DNA of 64,000 nt, taken from contig CAVWDI010000011.1 in NCBI GenBank assembly GCA_963753725.1, positions 71,073 through 135,072 on the forward strand, in the 5' to 3' direction. Position 1 is the stretch's first letter. The number at the start of each line of letters is the position of its first letter. This DNA is from CAVWDI01 sp963753725 (GTDB lineage: Bacteria; Chloroflexota; Anaerolineae; Anaerolineales; UBA4823). A program made the position numbers and the translations under genes. Shown here in pieces: positions 36,606 through 44,733 of the stretch. Below the pieces are notes generated by a model that saw only the letters and a program-made list of their open reading frames with translations, made no database searches and was not told where the DNA came from.

Positions 36606-36765
36606 TGCTACCTAAAGGTATGCTTCCCTAAAGGACGCTCCCTAAAAATCAGGGATTAAATACGCGGTGCGAAACGCACCCTCACGGTGCTGCCAAGGGC
36701 ATGCTGCGCGATCCGCGGAAAGCTCCTCATGCTTTGGGATGCTGACGCGAGCGGGATGCTCCGTT
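36606..36765. repeat. ~70-bp direct repeat, unit 2, and further elements
   Basis: Copy of 36350-36425, followed by AAGGGCATGCTGCGCGATCC, TTTGGGATGCTGACGCGAGC and GGGATGCTCCGTTTC, all carrying the (G)GGATGCT core. At 36817-36840 another unit (TCGCGGAGCATCTCC then TTTTGGAGA) interrupts CCTTTGTGT|CTTAGTGGTTCA. Confidence 0.7.
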
Positions 36766-36869
36766 TCACTTCGCGACTCGCAGTGACACTCTAAAAATTC
36801 TTAGTGTCCTTTGTGTTCGCGGAGCATCTCCTTTTGGAGACTTAGTGGTTCAATAAAAGCTTTATCACC

Positions 36870-37394
36870 TCAAGGAGTGGCAGTCGGTTCCTCCACAGGA
36901 GTTTCCACTGCCTCTTCCACCGCTTCCTCCACTGCAGCCTCAACAGGTTCAGGCGACAGCGCGGCCGCCTCATCCGCCGTATTCGGCGCCCCGCCCAACA
37001 CCCAGCGTTCGAAAATCTCCACCAGTTCCGGCTTCAACGCTCGGGTAGGCGGCATCGGTCCGCCGGCCTCAATCTCCTCGCGGTAGATCATCTGGATCAG
37101 GTTGCTGTTCAAATCCTCCGGGATCACATTGGGTGCATAATCGCCCGTCTCCATAACCTCTTCATAAGTCGCCATGAAGTACTCCCCGTTCTTCTTACCG
37201 GGGCGGTGGCAGGAGATGCAGTAGCGTTTTACAATCGGCTGAACGTGCACTTCGTAGGAGGGTATTTCTTCAGGACCCAGCGCTGGTATGGCGGAGGCTG
37301 CGGCGGCTTCCACCGGGATTTCCACCCGGTCATCCCATGTGTAGCGCATAAAAGTCACGATCGATTTCGATCTCGCCCGGTCCCAGTTCGCCAC
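36870..37394 (-). CDS. c-type cytochrome domain of bc complex (second part of a split gene)
   Basis: In-frame sequence TFMRYTWDDRVEIPVEAAAA continues the previous gene's haem domain after a one-base shift near 37370. It then adds a second haem site (VQPIVKRYCISCHRPG) with PPTRALKPELVEIFERWVLG as the distal part and an Ala/Glu/Pro-rich tail. Planctomycete-type/PSCyt1-like mono-haem domains look similar. The ORF overlaps 37330-38103 by 65 bases and probably belongs to one longer polypeptide. It would accept electrons from the Rieske protein side and pass them outward. Confidence 0.65.
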   Translation of the reverse strand: MANWDRARSKSIVTFMRYTWDDRVEIPVEAAAASAIPALGPEEIPSYEVHVQPIVKRYCISCHRPGKKNGEYFMATYEEVMETGDYAPNVIPEDLNSNLIQMIYREEIEAGGPMPPTRALKPELVEIFERWVLGGAPNTADEAAALSPEPVEAAVEEAVEEAVETPVEEPTATP

Positions 37395-38103
37395 CGTACG
37401 CTTTGCCGAAGGGTGTCATGCCCAGCGAGGGCTGCCCGAAGGCAATGATATCGAACAGGGACTGGTCGCTGCGGGTGTACATTTCATCCTGGCTGTTGAT
37501 GGGCTTGACGATCACACCTTCCAGACCCTCAACACCGATGATCTCGCCCCCTTCGCCCTCCGCCCCGTGACACTCGACGCAGTACACCCCATACAACTCC
37601 TCTCCAACAATGATCTGTTCAGTGACCGTGCCGGCGATCGTGCCGTTTTCAGATTGGGGCGGGGTCGTCACAGCCGCTATGACCGTAAGTCCAACAATTC
37701 CAGCAACAATGACCGACATGGCCGCGATGGCGAAGCGGCGTGTGCGCCAGAAACGTTTTGGATTGCGGTCGATAAAGGGCAATAAGACTAAAGCCAGGAC
37801 GGCAATGGCCGGGATAATGGCTGTGCCGACCCATTCCAGCTGTCCCGGGAAGTATTTAAGCATTTCAAAGAGGAATAAGAAGTACCACTCCGGGCGCGGG
37901 ATATATGCGCTGTCGTTGGGGTCCGCTTTGGGCTCGTTGGGCACGCCCACGAAAATGGCCAGTCCCACCAGCAACAGGAACAATCCAAAGGAAACGATGG
38001 TGTCCTTGTAGATGATGTCCGGCCAGAACTTGACCCCCTTACCCTTGGCTTTCTGATACTTGGCGTAATAGGCTTTTTTATCTTCTTCGTTCATGTGGGC
38101 CAT
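37330..38103 (-). CDS. Cytochrome b C-terminal domain fused to cytochrome c
   Basis: 257 residues as read. The first half is the C-terminal part of cytochrome b (subunit-IV-like): FWPDIIYKDTIVSFGLFLLL, the PEWY motif of the quinol-oxidation site in PRPEWYFLFLFEMLKYFPG, and three helices. The second half carries haem site CVECHGAEGEGG and the distal MTPFGKAYGG. The frame ends at LHMG, while the next frame continues the domain, so the natural product is probably longer. Three bases separate it from the cytochrome b N-terminal gene. Fused b-c subunits of this kind are known in Chloroflexota and Actinobacteria. Confidence 0.75.
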   Translation of the reverse strand: MAHMNEEDKKAYYAKYQKAKGKGVKFWPDIIYKDTIVSFGLFLLLVGLAIFVGVPNEPKADPNDSAYIPRPEWYFLFLFEMLKYFPGQLEWVGTAIIPAIAVLALVLLPFIDRNPKRFWRTRRFAIAAMSVIVAGIVGLTVIAAVTTPPQSENGTIAGTVTEQIIVGEELYGVYCVECHGAEGEGGEIIGVEGLEGVIVKPINSQDEMYTRSDQSLFDIIAFGQPSLGMTPFGKAYGGELGPGEIEIDRDFYALHMG

Positions 38104-38106
38104 GGT

Positions 38107-38766
38107 CTAATCCTCCTCATCCGGGATGGTGGATATGCCCAGCCTGATAACCATGTACATATGTATGCCTGTCGCCAGGATCAGCACGGCCGGTATCACC
38201 CAGATATGGGCGGAGAAGAAGCGAGCTAAAGTCACGGCGCTGATGTCAATGCCGCCGCGCAGGACTCGCAGGATAAAGGGACCGATAACCGGCACCGTCC
38301 CTGCTATCTCTGTCCCGACGGTTGTGGCCCAGTAGGAGCGCTGGTTCATCGGTAAAAGATAACCGGTGAAACCCATCCCCAGGGTGGCCAGCAGGAGCAC
38401 CGTTCCGGTCACCCAGGAGAGCTCACGCGGAAATTTATAGGATGCGTAGTAAAAAGTGCGTAACATGTGCAGGAAGACCAGTATGATCATCAACGAGGAA
38501 CCCCAGTGGTGCATACCGCGCATCAGCCAGCCAAAGGCCACCCCGTTCATGATGTAGGTGACGCTGTCGTAGGCGTGGTCGGGGGTCGGAACGTAATATA
38601 CGGTCAGGAAAATGCCGGTCAGCCCCTGCATGCCCAGCAGGAACAGACTGGCGCTGCCCAGTGTGAACCACCAGTTTACTTTGGGGACTTTGCGGTCGAA
38701 TACGACGTCCCAGATGCCGATAATGCCCAGGCGTTCATCAAGCCAGTTGAGTACTCTCTCGCCCAT
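38107..38766 (-). CDS. Cytochrome b N-terminal subunit (b6-type)
   Basis: 219 residues with four helices. Haem-b histidines are in MRGMHHWGSSLMI, FLHMLRTFYY, FFSAHIWVIPA and ATGIHMYMVIR. Length and the separate C-terminal domain match the cytochrome b6-type split. It oxidises quinol on the outer side and reduces it on the inner side as part of the Q-cycle. Encoded between the Rieske and fused b-c genes with 2-3 base spacings, so certainly one operon. Confidence 0.9.
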   Translation of the reverse strand: MGERVLNWLDERLGIIGIWDVVFDRKVPKVNWWFTLGSASLFLLGMQGLTGIFLTVYYVPTPDHAYDSVTYIMNGVAFGWLMRGMHHWGSSLMIILVFLHMLRTFYYASYKFPRELSWVTGTVLLLATLGMGFTGYLLPMNQRSYWATTVGTEIAGTVPVIGPFILRVLRGGIDISAVTLARFFSAHIWVIPAVLILATGIHMYMVIRLGISTIPDEED

Positions 38767-38768
38767 GG

Positions 38769-39257
38769 TTATCCCACCTCCACCCGGATGAAGAGCGTAC
38801 CGTCGTCTTCAACTTTGGTTTCGTATTTATCGAGCGGTCGCGGCGGTGGTCCGTCCACCACCTCACCGTCGATATCAAAAGCGCCGTCGTGGCACGGGCA
38901 CCAGTAAATCTGGTTATCGTCCTGCCAGGTTACCCGGCAGCTCAGGTGGGTGCACCAGTTACTGTAAGCGGTGATAAGTTCTTCGCTCTCCCGGTAGATA
39001 TAGACGCCGAAACTGTTGACTGTTTTTTCCCAGCCGTTGACCGTAGTGCGGGTGAAGCTGAACAGGGTCGGCTCGCCGATAGGGTAGGATTCCAGCGGAC
39101 CGGCCGGCACCCAGGCGTCCACCGACTGCACTTTCAAAGCCGGCGACAGGAAGTAACCGATGGCAGGCAGGCCGACCACCGCCCCCATGATGGCGCCAAG
39201 GGCGCCCACAACGATTTTTACGAACTCGCTGCGGGTGATATGAGTGGATTTCGCCAT
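38769..39257 (-). CDS. Rieske iron-sulfur protein
   Basis: 162 residues; an N-terminal anchor (IVVGALGAIMGAVVGLPAIG) preceded by a short basic stretch, then the Rieske [2Fe-2S] motifs CTHLSC and CPCHDGAFD. It transfers electrons from quinol to the cytochrome c domains. First gene of the bc operon. Start: ATG 39257 with AAAGGAG about 10 bases upstream. No twin-Arg signal is evident, the N-terminus having only THITRSEF. Confidence 0.9.
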   Translation of the reverse strand: MAKSTHITRSEFVKIVVGALGAIMGAVVGLPAIGYFLSPALKVQSVDAWVPAGPLESYPIGEPTLFSFTRTTVNGWEKTVNSFGVYIYRESEELITAYSNWCTHLSCRVTWQDDNQIYWCPCHDGAFDIDGEVVDGPPPRPLDKYETKVEDDGTLFIRVEVG

Positions 39258-39342
39258 GAAGTGATTTTCTCCTTTGCGAAAAGCATTTAGGACGTTATGG
39301 ATTGGTAAGGAAATAAATCGTTATGCTATTAGTACACTTCTT

Positions 39343-39960
39343 AGTGTCATTGCGAGACAGCGTTTTGCGTAGTTTGCTGTCGTGGCAATCTCATCCGTAT
39401 ATGGAGGGCACTCCCACGTCAGGCCACGCGATCCTTGCACCGCGATCCCCTGTGGGGGGGTGACTCAGACATTTGGAGATTGCTGCAGTCGCTTATTTCC
39501 ACCATAGAACAGTCAAGGGTAAACCATCCTATCAATGTTTAATGGTATCTCGGATTGTGAATCGCTCCTTCGCAATGACAATGGAATTTTTTATCGTACT
39601 GATGTACTTCAAGGAATTTTTAATTCTCCTACAAAACAGGTAAATTATATTTTGAAACAAATTTATATTAAAAGGATATGTGGAACTAATAACGTATGAG
39701 TATTGTCACTTTCAACTGTGAATGCAGGAATGCGATAATTACCCATCGTTCAAGTATGCACATTGATAAGCATAACCCTGCTAGTGTCATTCTTTGAGCA
39801 GGAGATTGCCGCACTCGCTTCGCTCCGTTCGCAATGACGAAATGAGTGGAGATTGCCGCAGTCGCTAATATCCTTCATCTAATAGTCAAGGGATAATTAT
39901 CCTTGTGGAGCATATTGGTTTCTAGGATTGTAAATCGCTCCTTCGCACATGTCCTGAGAG
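39343..39960. repeat. Several GTCATTGCGAG-type repeats
   Basis: GTGTCATTGCGAGACAGCG ... GTGGCAATCTC (39343-39392) and TCGCTCCTTCGCAATGACA (about 39563-39581) bracket one long unit. TAGTGTCATTC ... GCAATGACG (39782-39839) and GGAGATTGCCGCAGTCGC are parts of a second. The internal phrase ATAGAACAGTCAAGGGTAAA has a counterpart TAATAGTCAAGGGATAA at 39880, so these are related long repeats. No gene in 39258-40037. Confidence 0.6.
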
Positions 39961-40037
39961 AATATGTAATCCCCTTCAGGGGAGCCGAAGGGATGACACT
40001 TGCTTAGTTGTTCTTGGAACGATTACAGGAGGCGTAC

Positions 40038-40424
40038 ATGGCTCTGAAAAGAAATGTCGGCCTTAGAGGTTTCAAATATCGCGGCGGGGGACCGATGTGG
40101 GCGTGGATACTGCACAGGGTTTGCGGTCTGGCGATCGTCCTGTTCGTGGGACTGCACATCCTGGCTTCCTTTTTTATGCAGCAGTTTGCCAGCGACCTGG
40201 CGACCAGCCTCAATATCATCTACGAATCAGCTTATTTCCAAATCATTGTTTTCTTTATCGTTATCTATCATGGCTTGAATGGGCTGCGGGTCATCATCCT
40301 GGATACCTGGCCGCAGCTGCTTGAATACCAGCGCGAAGTGATCTGGCTGCAGTGGTTGATTTTCGTCCCCGTTTACGGATTGACGGTCGCGGTTATGGTG
40401 CTTGGCCTGTTCAGCGGCGGTTAG
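40038..40424 (+). CDS. sdhC: Succinate dehydrogenase cytochrome b subunit SdhC
   Basis: 128 residues, three helices; basic N-terminus ALKRNVGLRGFKYRGGGPMW, haem-b ligand candidate His in VGLHILASFF and a second in IYHGLNGLRVIILD. It anchors SdhAB and binds quinone. Start: ATG 40038 with AGGAGG 7 bases upstream, giving the standard N-terminus; an upstream in-frame codon at 40008 is not needed. First gene of sdhCDAB. Confidence 0.85.
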   Translation: MALKRNVGLRGFKYRGGGPMWAWILHRVCGLAIVLFVGLHILASFFMQQFASDLATSLNIIYESAYFQIIVFFIVIYHGLNGLRVIILDTWPQLLEYQREVIWLQWLIFVPVYGLTVAVMVLGLFSGG

Positions 40425-40466
40425 ATCGATGTGCTATTTGGTCGGAATTAAAAAGGAGAAATCTTT

Positions 40467-40895
40467 ATGAGCGCACGCAACGCGACTGCTCCTCAAATCG
40501 GTTTCAGTTTCGAATATTTGATGTGGGTTTTTACGCGCGTTTCCGGGATTGCATTGATCTTGCTGGCAGCTTTCGGCATGGCGGCCGCATTCTGGATGGG
40601 CGCCCGCACCCAGGTGGATGTAGCGACTTTAATGCGCTGGACATTTTTCCCCAACCCTAACCATGTCGTCAACAGTGAGATACCGGATGTCACCCTAGGA
40701 TGGGCAAACGCTTACTGGCAGATTATGCAGATGCTGATCGTATGTTTCGGCGTGACGCACGGCATAAACGGTCTACGAGTGGTTCTGGAAGATTATATGG
40801 GACGCACCTGGTGGCGGCCTATGACGCGCGGATTTTTGTTTTTTATCTGGCTTTTTATCCTGATCGTGGCTGTTTATGTGATTTTGGCTTCCTGA
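40467..40895 (+). CDS. sdhD: Succinate dehydrogenase membrane anchor SdhD
   Basis: 142 residues with three helices (FEYLMWVFTRVSGIALILLA, MQMLIVCFGVTHGINGLRVV, GFLFFIWLFILIVAVYVILA). The THGINGLR motif is the SdhC/D haem/quinone signature. Forty-two bases after sdhC, with AAAGGAG before its ATG. Confidence 0.85.
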   Translation: MSARNATAPQIGFSFEYLMWVFTRVSGIALILLAAFGMAAAFWMGARTQVDVATLMRWTFFPNPNHVVNSEIPDVTLGWANAYWQIMQMLIVCFGVTHGINGLRVVLEDYMGRTWWRPMTRGFLFFIWLFILIVAVYVILAS

Positions 40896-40911
40896 ATTTA
40901 GGAGAGGCGCT

Positions 40912-42705
40912 ATGACCCAGTATCACCAATTTGATGTCGTTATTGTTGGAGCGGGCGGAGCAGGTTTGACCGCTGCTCTGCATTCTTCCAAAACCGCCAG
41001 TACTGCGGTGCTGAGCAAGTTATATCCCACCCGTTCGCACACCGGTACCGCCCAGGGTGGGGTGGGCGCCGCGCTGGGTAATATCGAAGAGGATCACCCG
41101 GACTGGCACACCTTCGACACCGTCAAGGGAAGCGATTACCTGGGCGACCAGGATGCGATTGAATTTATGTGCCAGGAGGCGGTGGAAGCGGTCTATGAAC
41201 TGGAACATATGGGTCTGCCGTTTTCACGCACCCCGGAAGGGCGTATTGCGCAGAGACCGTTCGGCGGTCACACCAATAACATAACCGGCAAACCGGTCCC
41301 GAGGGCCTGTTACTCAGCCGACCGCACCGGTCACATGATCCTGCAGACCCTCTACCAGCAGTGCATCAAACACAACGTAACTTTTTACGACGAGTATCAG
41401 GTATTGGATTTGTTGATCGTCGAGGGTATCACCGCGGGTGTGGTGGCGATTGAGATGCTGACCGGCGAGCTACACGTTTTTCACGCCAAGAGCGTGATTT
41501 TCGCAACCGGCGGGCACGGCAGGATATGGGAGATCACTTCCAACGCCTATACCTTCACTGGTGACGGCATAACGGTCACCATGCGGCGCGGCGTACCGGC
41601 CGAAGACATGGAATTCTTCCAATTCCACCCCACCGGGATTTACAAGATGGGTATTCTGATCACGGAGGGTGTGCGCGGCGAGGGCGGCGTCCTGCTCAAT
41701 CACGATGGCGAGCGCTTTATGAACAACTATGCGCCGACCGTGAAAGACCTGGCCTCGCGCGATGTGGTCAGCAGGGCCATGTATCTGGAAATGCGCGACG
41801 GGCGCGGCATAAACGGGGAACGCTACCTTTATCTGGATGCCACTCCGGAGAGCATCAATAAGTATGCCGCCGAGGATGGGCGCACCAATCCGGACGGCTC
41901 GCCTTATGTGGTCACAGCGGAAGAAATCCTGGCCAAACTGCCTGACATCGTTGACTTTGCCCGCACATATCTGGGCGTGGACCCGGTTTCAGAACCAATG
42001 CCTGTCCAGCCCACCGCGCACTATGCCATGGGCGGCATCCCGACGAATGTCTTCGGCGAGGTTTACTCAGACGAAAAGGGCACCATAATACCTGGCTTAT
42101 ATGCGGCCGGCGAAGCGGCTTGCGTTTCGGTGCACGGGGCTAACCGCCTGGGGACGAACTCCCTGGTGGATATTGTGGTGTTCGGCAAGTATTCCGGAAT
42201 AAAGGCGGCGGAATACGCCAACGGGGCGGATTTCCAGAAGCTGCCTGAAGATGCGACTGACTTCACCCGCCAGCAGTTGGATGCCATCCTGAACTCCAAC
42301 GGCGGAGAGAACGCAACCGACATCGCAAATGAGATGAAAGAGGTTATGTTTGATCACGTGGGAGTCTTCCGCACGGAAGAGGGTATGCAACAGGCGCTGG
42401 ATAAAGTACGTGAATTGAAGGAGCGCATCAAGAATGTGAGCGGGTCGGACCTGGGGAAGACTTTCAACACCGATCTGCTCAATATCTGGGAACTGAACAG
42501 CCTGATCGAGCTGGCGGAAGTGACCACGGTTTCGGCTTTAGCCCGCAAGGAAAGCCGCGGCGCGCACGCCCGTGAGGATTTCCCAGATCGGGACGATGAA
42601 AACTGGTTAAAGCATACTTTCGCCTGGTATAAAGATGGTCAGGTGGAGTTGAAGTACAAGCCGGTCACGATTACCAAATACGAACCCAAGAAACGGGTTT
42701 ATTAA
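40912..42705 (+). CDS. sdhA: Succinate dehydrogenase flavoprotein SdhA
   Basis: 597 residues, full length. FAD-binding GAGGAGLTAALHSSK at residues ~11-25; the covalent FAD histidine region RSHTGTAQGGVGAALG; active-site HPTGIYKMG and LTEG-like ITEGVRGEGG; catalytic Arg region RDVVSRAMYLE; C-terminal HGANRLGTNSLVDIVVFGK. Oxidises succinate to fumarate. Sixteen bases after sdhD, with AGGAG before its ATG. Confidence 0.95.
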   Translation: MTQYHQFDVVIVGAGGAGLTAALHSSKTASTAVLSKLYPTRSHTGTAQGGVGAALGNIEEDHPDWHTFDTVKGSDYLGDQDAIEFMCQEAVEAVYELEHMGLPFSRTPEGRIAQRPFGGHTNNITGKPVPRACYSADRTGHMILQTLYQQCIKHNVTFYDEYQVLDLLIVEGITAGVVAIEMLTGELHVFHAKSVIFATGGHGRIWEITSNAYTFTGDGITVTMRRGVPAEDMEFFQFHPTGIYKMGILITEGVRGEGGVLLNHDGERFMNNYAPTVKDLASRDVVSRAMYLEMRDGRGINGERYLYLDATPESINKYAAEDGRTNPDGSPYVVTAEEILAKLPDIVDFARTYLGVDPVSEPMPVQPTAHYAMGGIPTNVFGEVYSDEKGTIIPGLYAAGEAACVSVHGANRLGTNSLVDIVVFGKYSGIKAAEYANGADFQKLPEDATDFTRQQLDAILNSNGGENATDIANEMKEVMFDHVGVFRTEEGMQQALDKVRELKERIKNVSGSDLGKTFNTDLLNIWELNSLIELAEVTTVSALARKESRGAHAREDFPDRDDENWLKHTFAWYKDGQVELKYKPVTITKYEPKKRVY

Positions 42706-42720
42706 GGACAGGAGGCGGTC

Positions 42721-43425
42721 ATGCAGGTAACCCTTCAAATCTTTCGCTTCAATCCGGAAACGGATAAGAAAGGGCATTACGAGAATTACAAGCTGGAAGC
42801 CCAACCGACTGACCGGGTTTTGGATCTGCTTGAATATGTGAAAGGCTACCACGACGGCACTTTGTCTTTCCGGCGTTCGTGCGCCCACGGTGTGTGCGGC
42901 TCGGACGCCATGCGCATCAACGGGGTGAACCGCCTTGCCTGCAAAGTCCTGGTTCAGGATTTGAAGAAGAAAAAGATCACAGTAGAACCAATTCTGGGAA
43001 TGAAGGTGATCAAGGACCTGATCGTGGATATGGACCCCTTCTTCGAGCACTACCGCTCGGTAATGCCATATTTGATCAACGACGAACCACCGCCCAAGAA
43101 GGAGAGGATCCAGAGCGCTGAAGAGCACGCACGTTTTGATGACACCACCAAGTGTATTCTGTGCGCCTGCTGCACCACATCCTGTCCTTCCTACTGGTCG
43201 GGCGACAAGTACGTCGGTCCAGCCGCGATTGTGGCCGGGCACCGTTTCATCTTCGACACCAGGGACCACGCCGCCGCCGAGAGGCTGAAGATCCTCAACG
43301 ATGCGTTTGGCGTCTTCCGCTGCCACACGATCTTCAACTGCACGGAAGCCTGCCCGAGGGAGATCGAGGTGACCCGCGCCATTGGGGAGGTCAAGAAAGC
43401 CATCGCGACCGGGACGGTGGATTAA
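42721..43425 (+). CDS. sdhB: Succinate dehydrogenase iron-sulfur protein SdhB
   Basis: 234 residues: plant-type [2Fe-2S] site SCAHGVCGSDAMRINGVNRL then AC, and the ferredoxin-like CILCACCTTSCPS and CHTIFNCTEACP sites for [4Fe-4S] and [3Fe-4S] clusters. Links flavin to quinone. Start ATG with AGGAGG upstream, 15 bases after sdhA. A terminator hairpin follows. Confidence 0.95.
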   Translation: MQVTLQIFRFNPETDKKGHYENYKLEAQPTDRVLDLLEYVKGYHDGTLSFRRSCAHGVCGSDAMRINGVNRLACKVLVQDLKKKKITVEPILGMKVIKDLIVDMDPFFEHYRSVMPYLINDEPPPKKERIQSAEEHARFDDTTKCILCACCTTSCPSYWSGDKYVGPAAIVAGHRFIFDTRDHAAAERLKILNDAFGVFRCHTIFNCTEACPREIEVTRAIGEVKKAIATGTVD

Positions 43426-43492
43426 AAGTCTACTAAAGTACTAAAGCGATAATTTTCGCGAATTCTCACTAATTTTTTCAAAATTTAAAACT

Positions 43493-43513
43493 GCCAGGGC
43501 TATTAGCCCTGGC
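43493..43513 (+). terminator. Terminator hairpin of sdhCDAB
   Basis: GCCAGGGC-TATTA-GCCCTGGC, a perfect 8-bp stem 68 bases after the sdhB stop, then TCTTATG. The T-run is short. A second strong hairpin (TGCGCAAGC-CAT-GCTTGCGCA, 43526-43546) follows directly. Confidence 0.6.
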
Positions 43514-43549
43514 TCTTATGTGGAGTGCGCAAGCCATGCTTGCGCAACC

Positions 43550-43932
43550 TGAAGCATGGCAAATACTAAGGAACGGCTGGAAGAGGGTATTCTTGGTGGA
43601 AAAATTTTTCACAGGCATATTCTTATCCAGCGAATGTACATTTAATGGGTAAGCATAAGGGATTTCTCCACTCCCAAAAAGACAGGGATTAAAAATCGGC
43701 CTCACAAAAAGCGTGAGGCACCGGATGAAATAACAAATGTAAGGTGCTAATCGACCTAATGTTTATATTGTTTCCCCCAAATTTTTTGGGATCTGATATG
43801 CGAAACATGTTAAAACATGTTGATAAACAACACGATTTATCGTATTTCAATTACCAGACCATGAATTCATTCATGGGCAAGTGCGATTGCAACCTGCATA
43901 CAAAATAAATCTTTGCTATAATTCCAGCGTAT
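43550..43932. other. Intergenic before tRNA
   Basis: No gene. GACAGGGATTAAAAATCGG (43681-43699) is a copy of the dispersed GGGATTAAAATCC motif. TATAAT at 43916-43921 is the probable -10 box of the tRNA gene. Confidence 0.4.
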
Positions 43933-44007
43933 GCCCCAGTAGCTCAATGGATAGAGCAAGGTCCTCCTAAGACCGAGGTTGTGGGTTCGAACTCCCCGCC
44001 TGGGGCA
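43933..44007 (+). tRNA. tRNA-Arg (CCT anticodon)
   Basis: Acceptor GCCCCAG pairs with CTGGGGC; D-arm GCTCAATGGATAGAGC; anticodon loop CTCCTAA with anticodon CCT (reads AGG, Arg); T-arm with GGTTCGAAC-type loop. 75 nt; discriminator A and no encoded CCA. A TATAAT box lies 12 bases upstream. Confidence 0.93.
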
Positions 44008-44019
44008 CTAATATTGGCG

Positions 44020-44733
44020 CTAGCCTCCCAGATACACCTTCTGAACCTCCGGATTTTCTAATAGTTCCTGGGAAGGACCTTCCAACACAAGGTTTCCAGA
44101 TTCCAAAACGTAGCCGCGCTGGGCAAACTGCAGCGCCATGCGGGCATTTTGCTCTACAAGCAAAATGGTGGTACCTTCTTTGTTGATATCTTTTAAAGCA
44201 GCGAACATTTCAATCATTAATATAGGCGCTAATCCCATGGAGGGCTCATCGAGCAGCATCATTTTTCTACCGCTCATAAACGCTCTTCCGACAGCCAGCA
44301 TTTGCTGCTCGCCGCCGCTCAATGTGATCGCAAGCTGAGAAACTCGTTCTTTTAAACGAGGGAATATGGCATACACCCGTTCGAGATCATCCTCAATATC
44401 GCGCCCATTTTTTCGAGCAAATGTGGCCAGCTTCAGGTTTTCTCTTACCGTCAGGTTCCCGAACAGACGCCTGCCTTCGGGGACATGGGTAATTCCCAGC
44501 TGGCTGACAACTTTATCAGGTGGATAATCCATGAGGTCCTTCCCCATGAAGGTCATTTTTGATCCCGGTTCAACCGCAATTAAACGGGAGATTGCCCACA
44601 AAGTAGTGCTTTTTCCTGCCCCATTCGCGCCGATGATGCATACGATCTCGCCTTCATCCACTTCGAAACTGAGCCCATAAATCGCTTTTATTTTGTCATA
44701 AGAAACTTGCAGGTCCTGCACTGAAAGCAGCAT
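44020..44733 (-). CDS. livF: Branched-chain amino-acid ABC ATPase LivF
   Basis: 237 residues: Walker A GANGAGKST, signature LSGGEQQMLAVGRAFMSG, Walker B KMMLLDEPSMGLAP, switch VEQNA. LivF-type length and C-terminus (PEVQKVYLGG). Last gene of the livKHMGF set; start overlaps the stop of livG by one base. Confidence 0.93.
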   Translation of the reverse strand: MLLSVQDLQVSYDKIKAIYGLSFEVDEGEIVCIIGANGAGKSTTLWAISRLIAVEPGSKMTFMGKDLMDYPPDKVVSQLGITHVPEGRRLFGNLTVRENLKLATFARKNGRDIEDDLERVYAIFPRLKERVSQLAITLSGGEQQMLAVGRAFMSGRKMMLLDEPSMGLAPILMIEMFAALKDINKEGTTILLVEQNARMALQFAQRGYVLESGNLVLEGPSQELLENPEVQKVYLGG

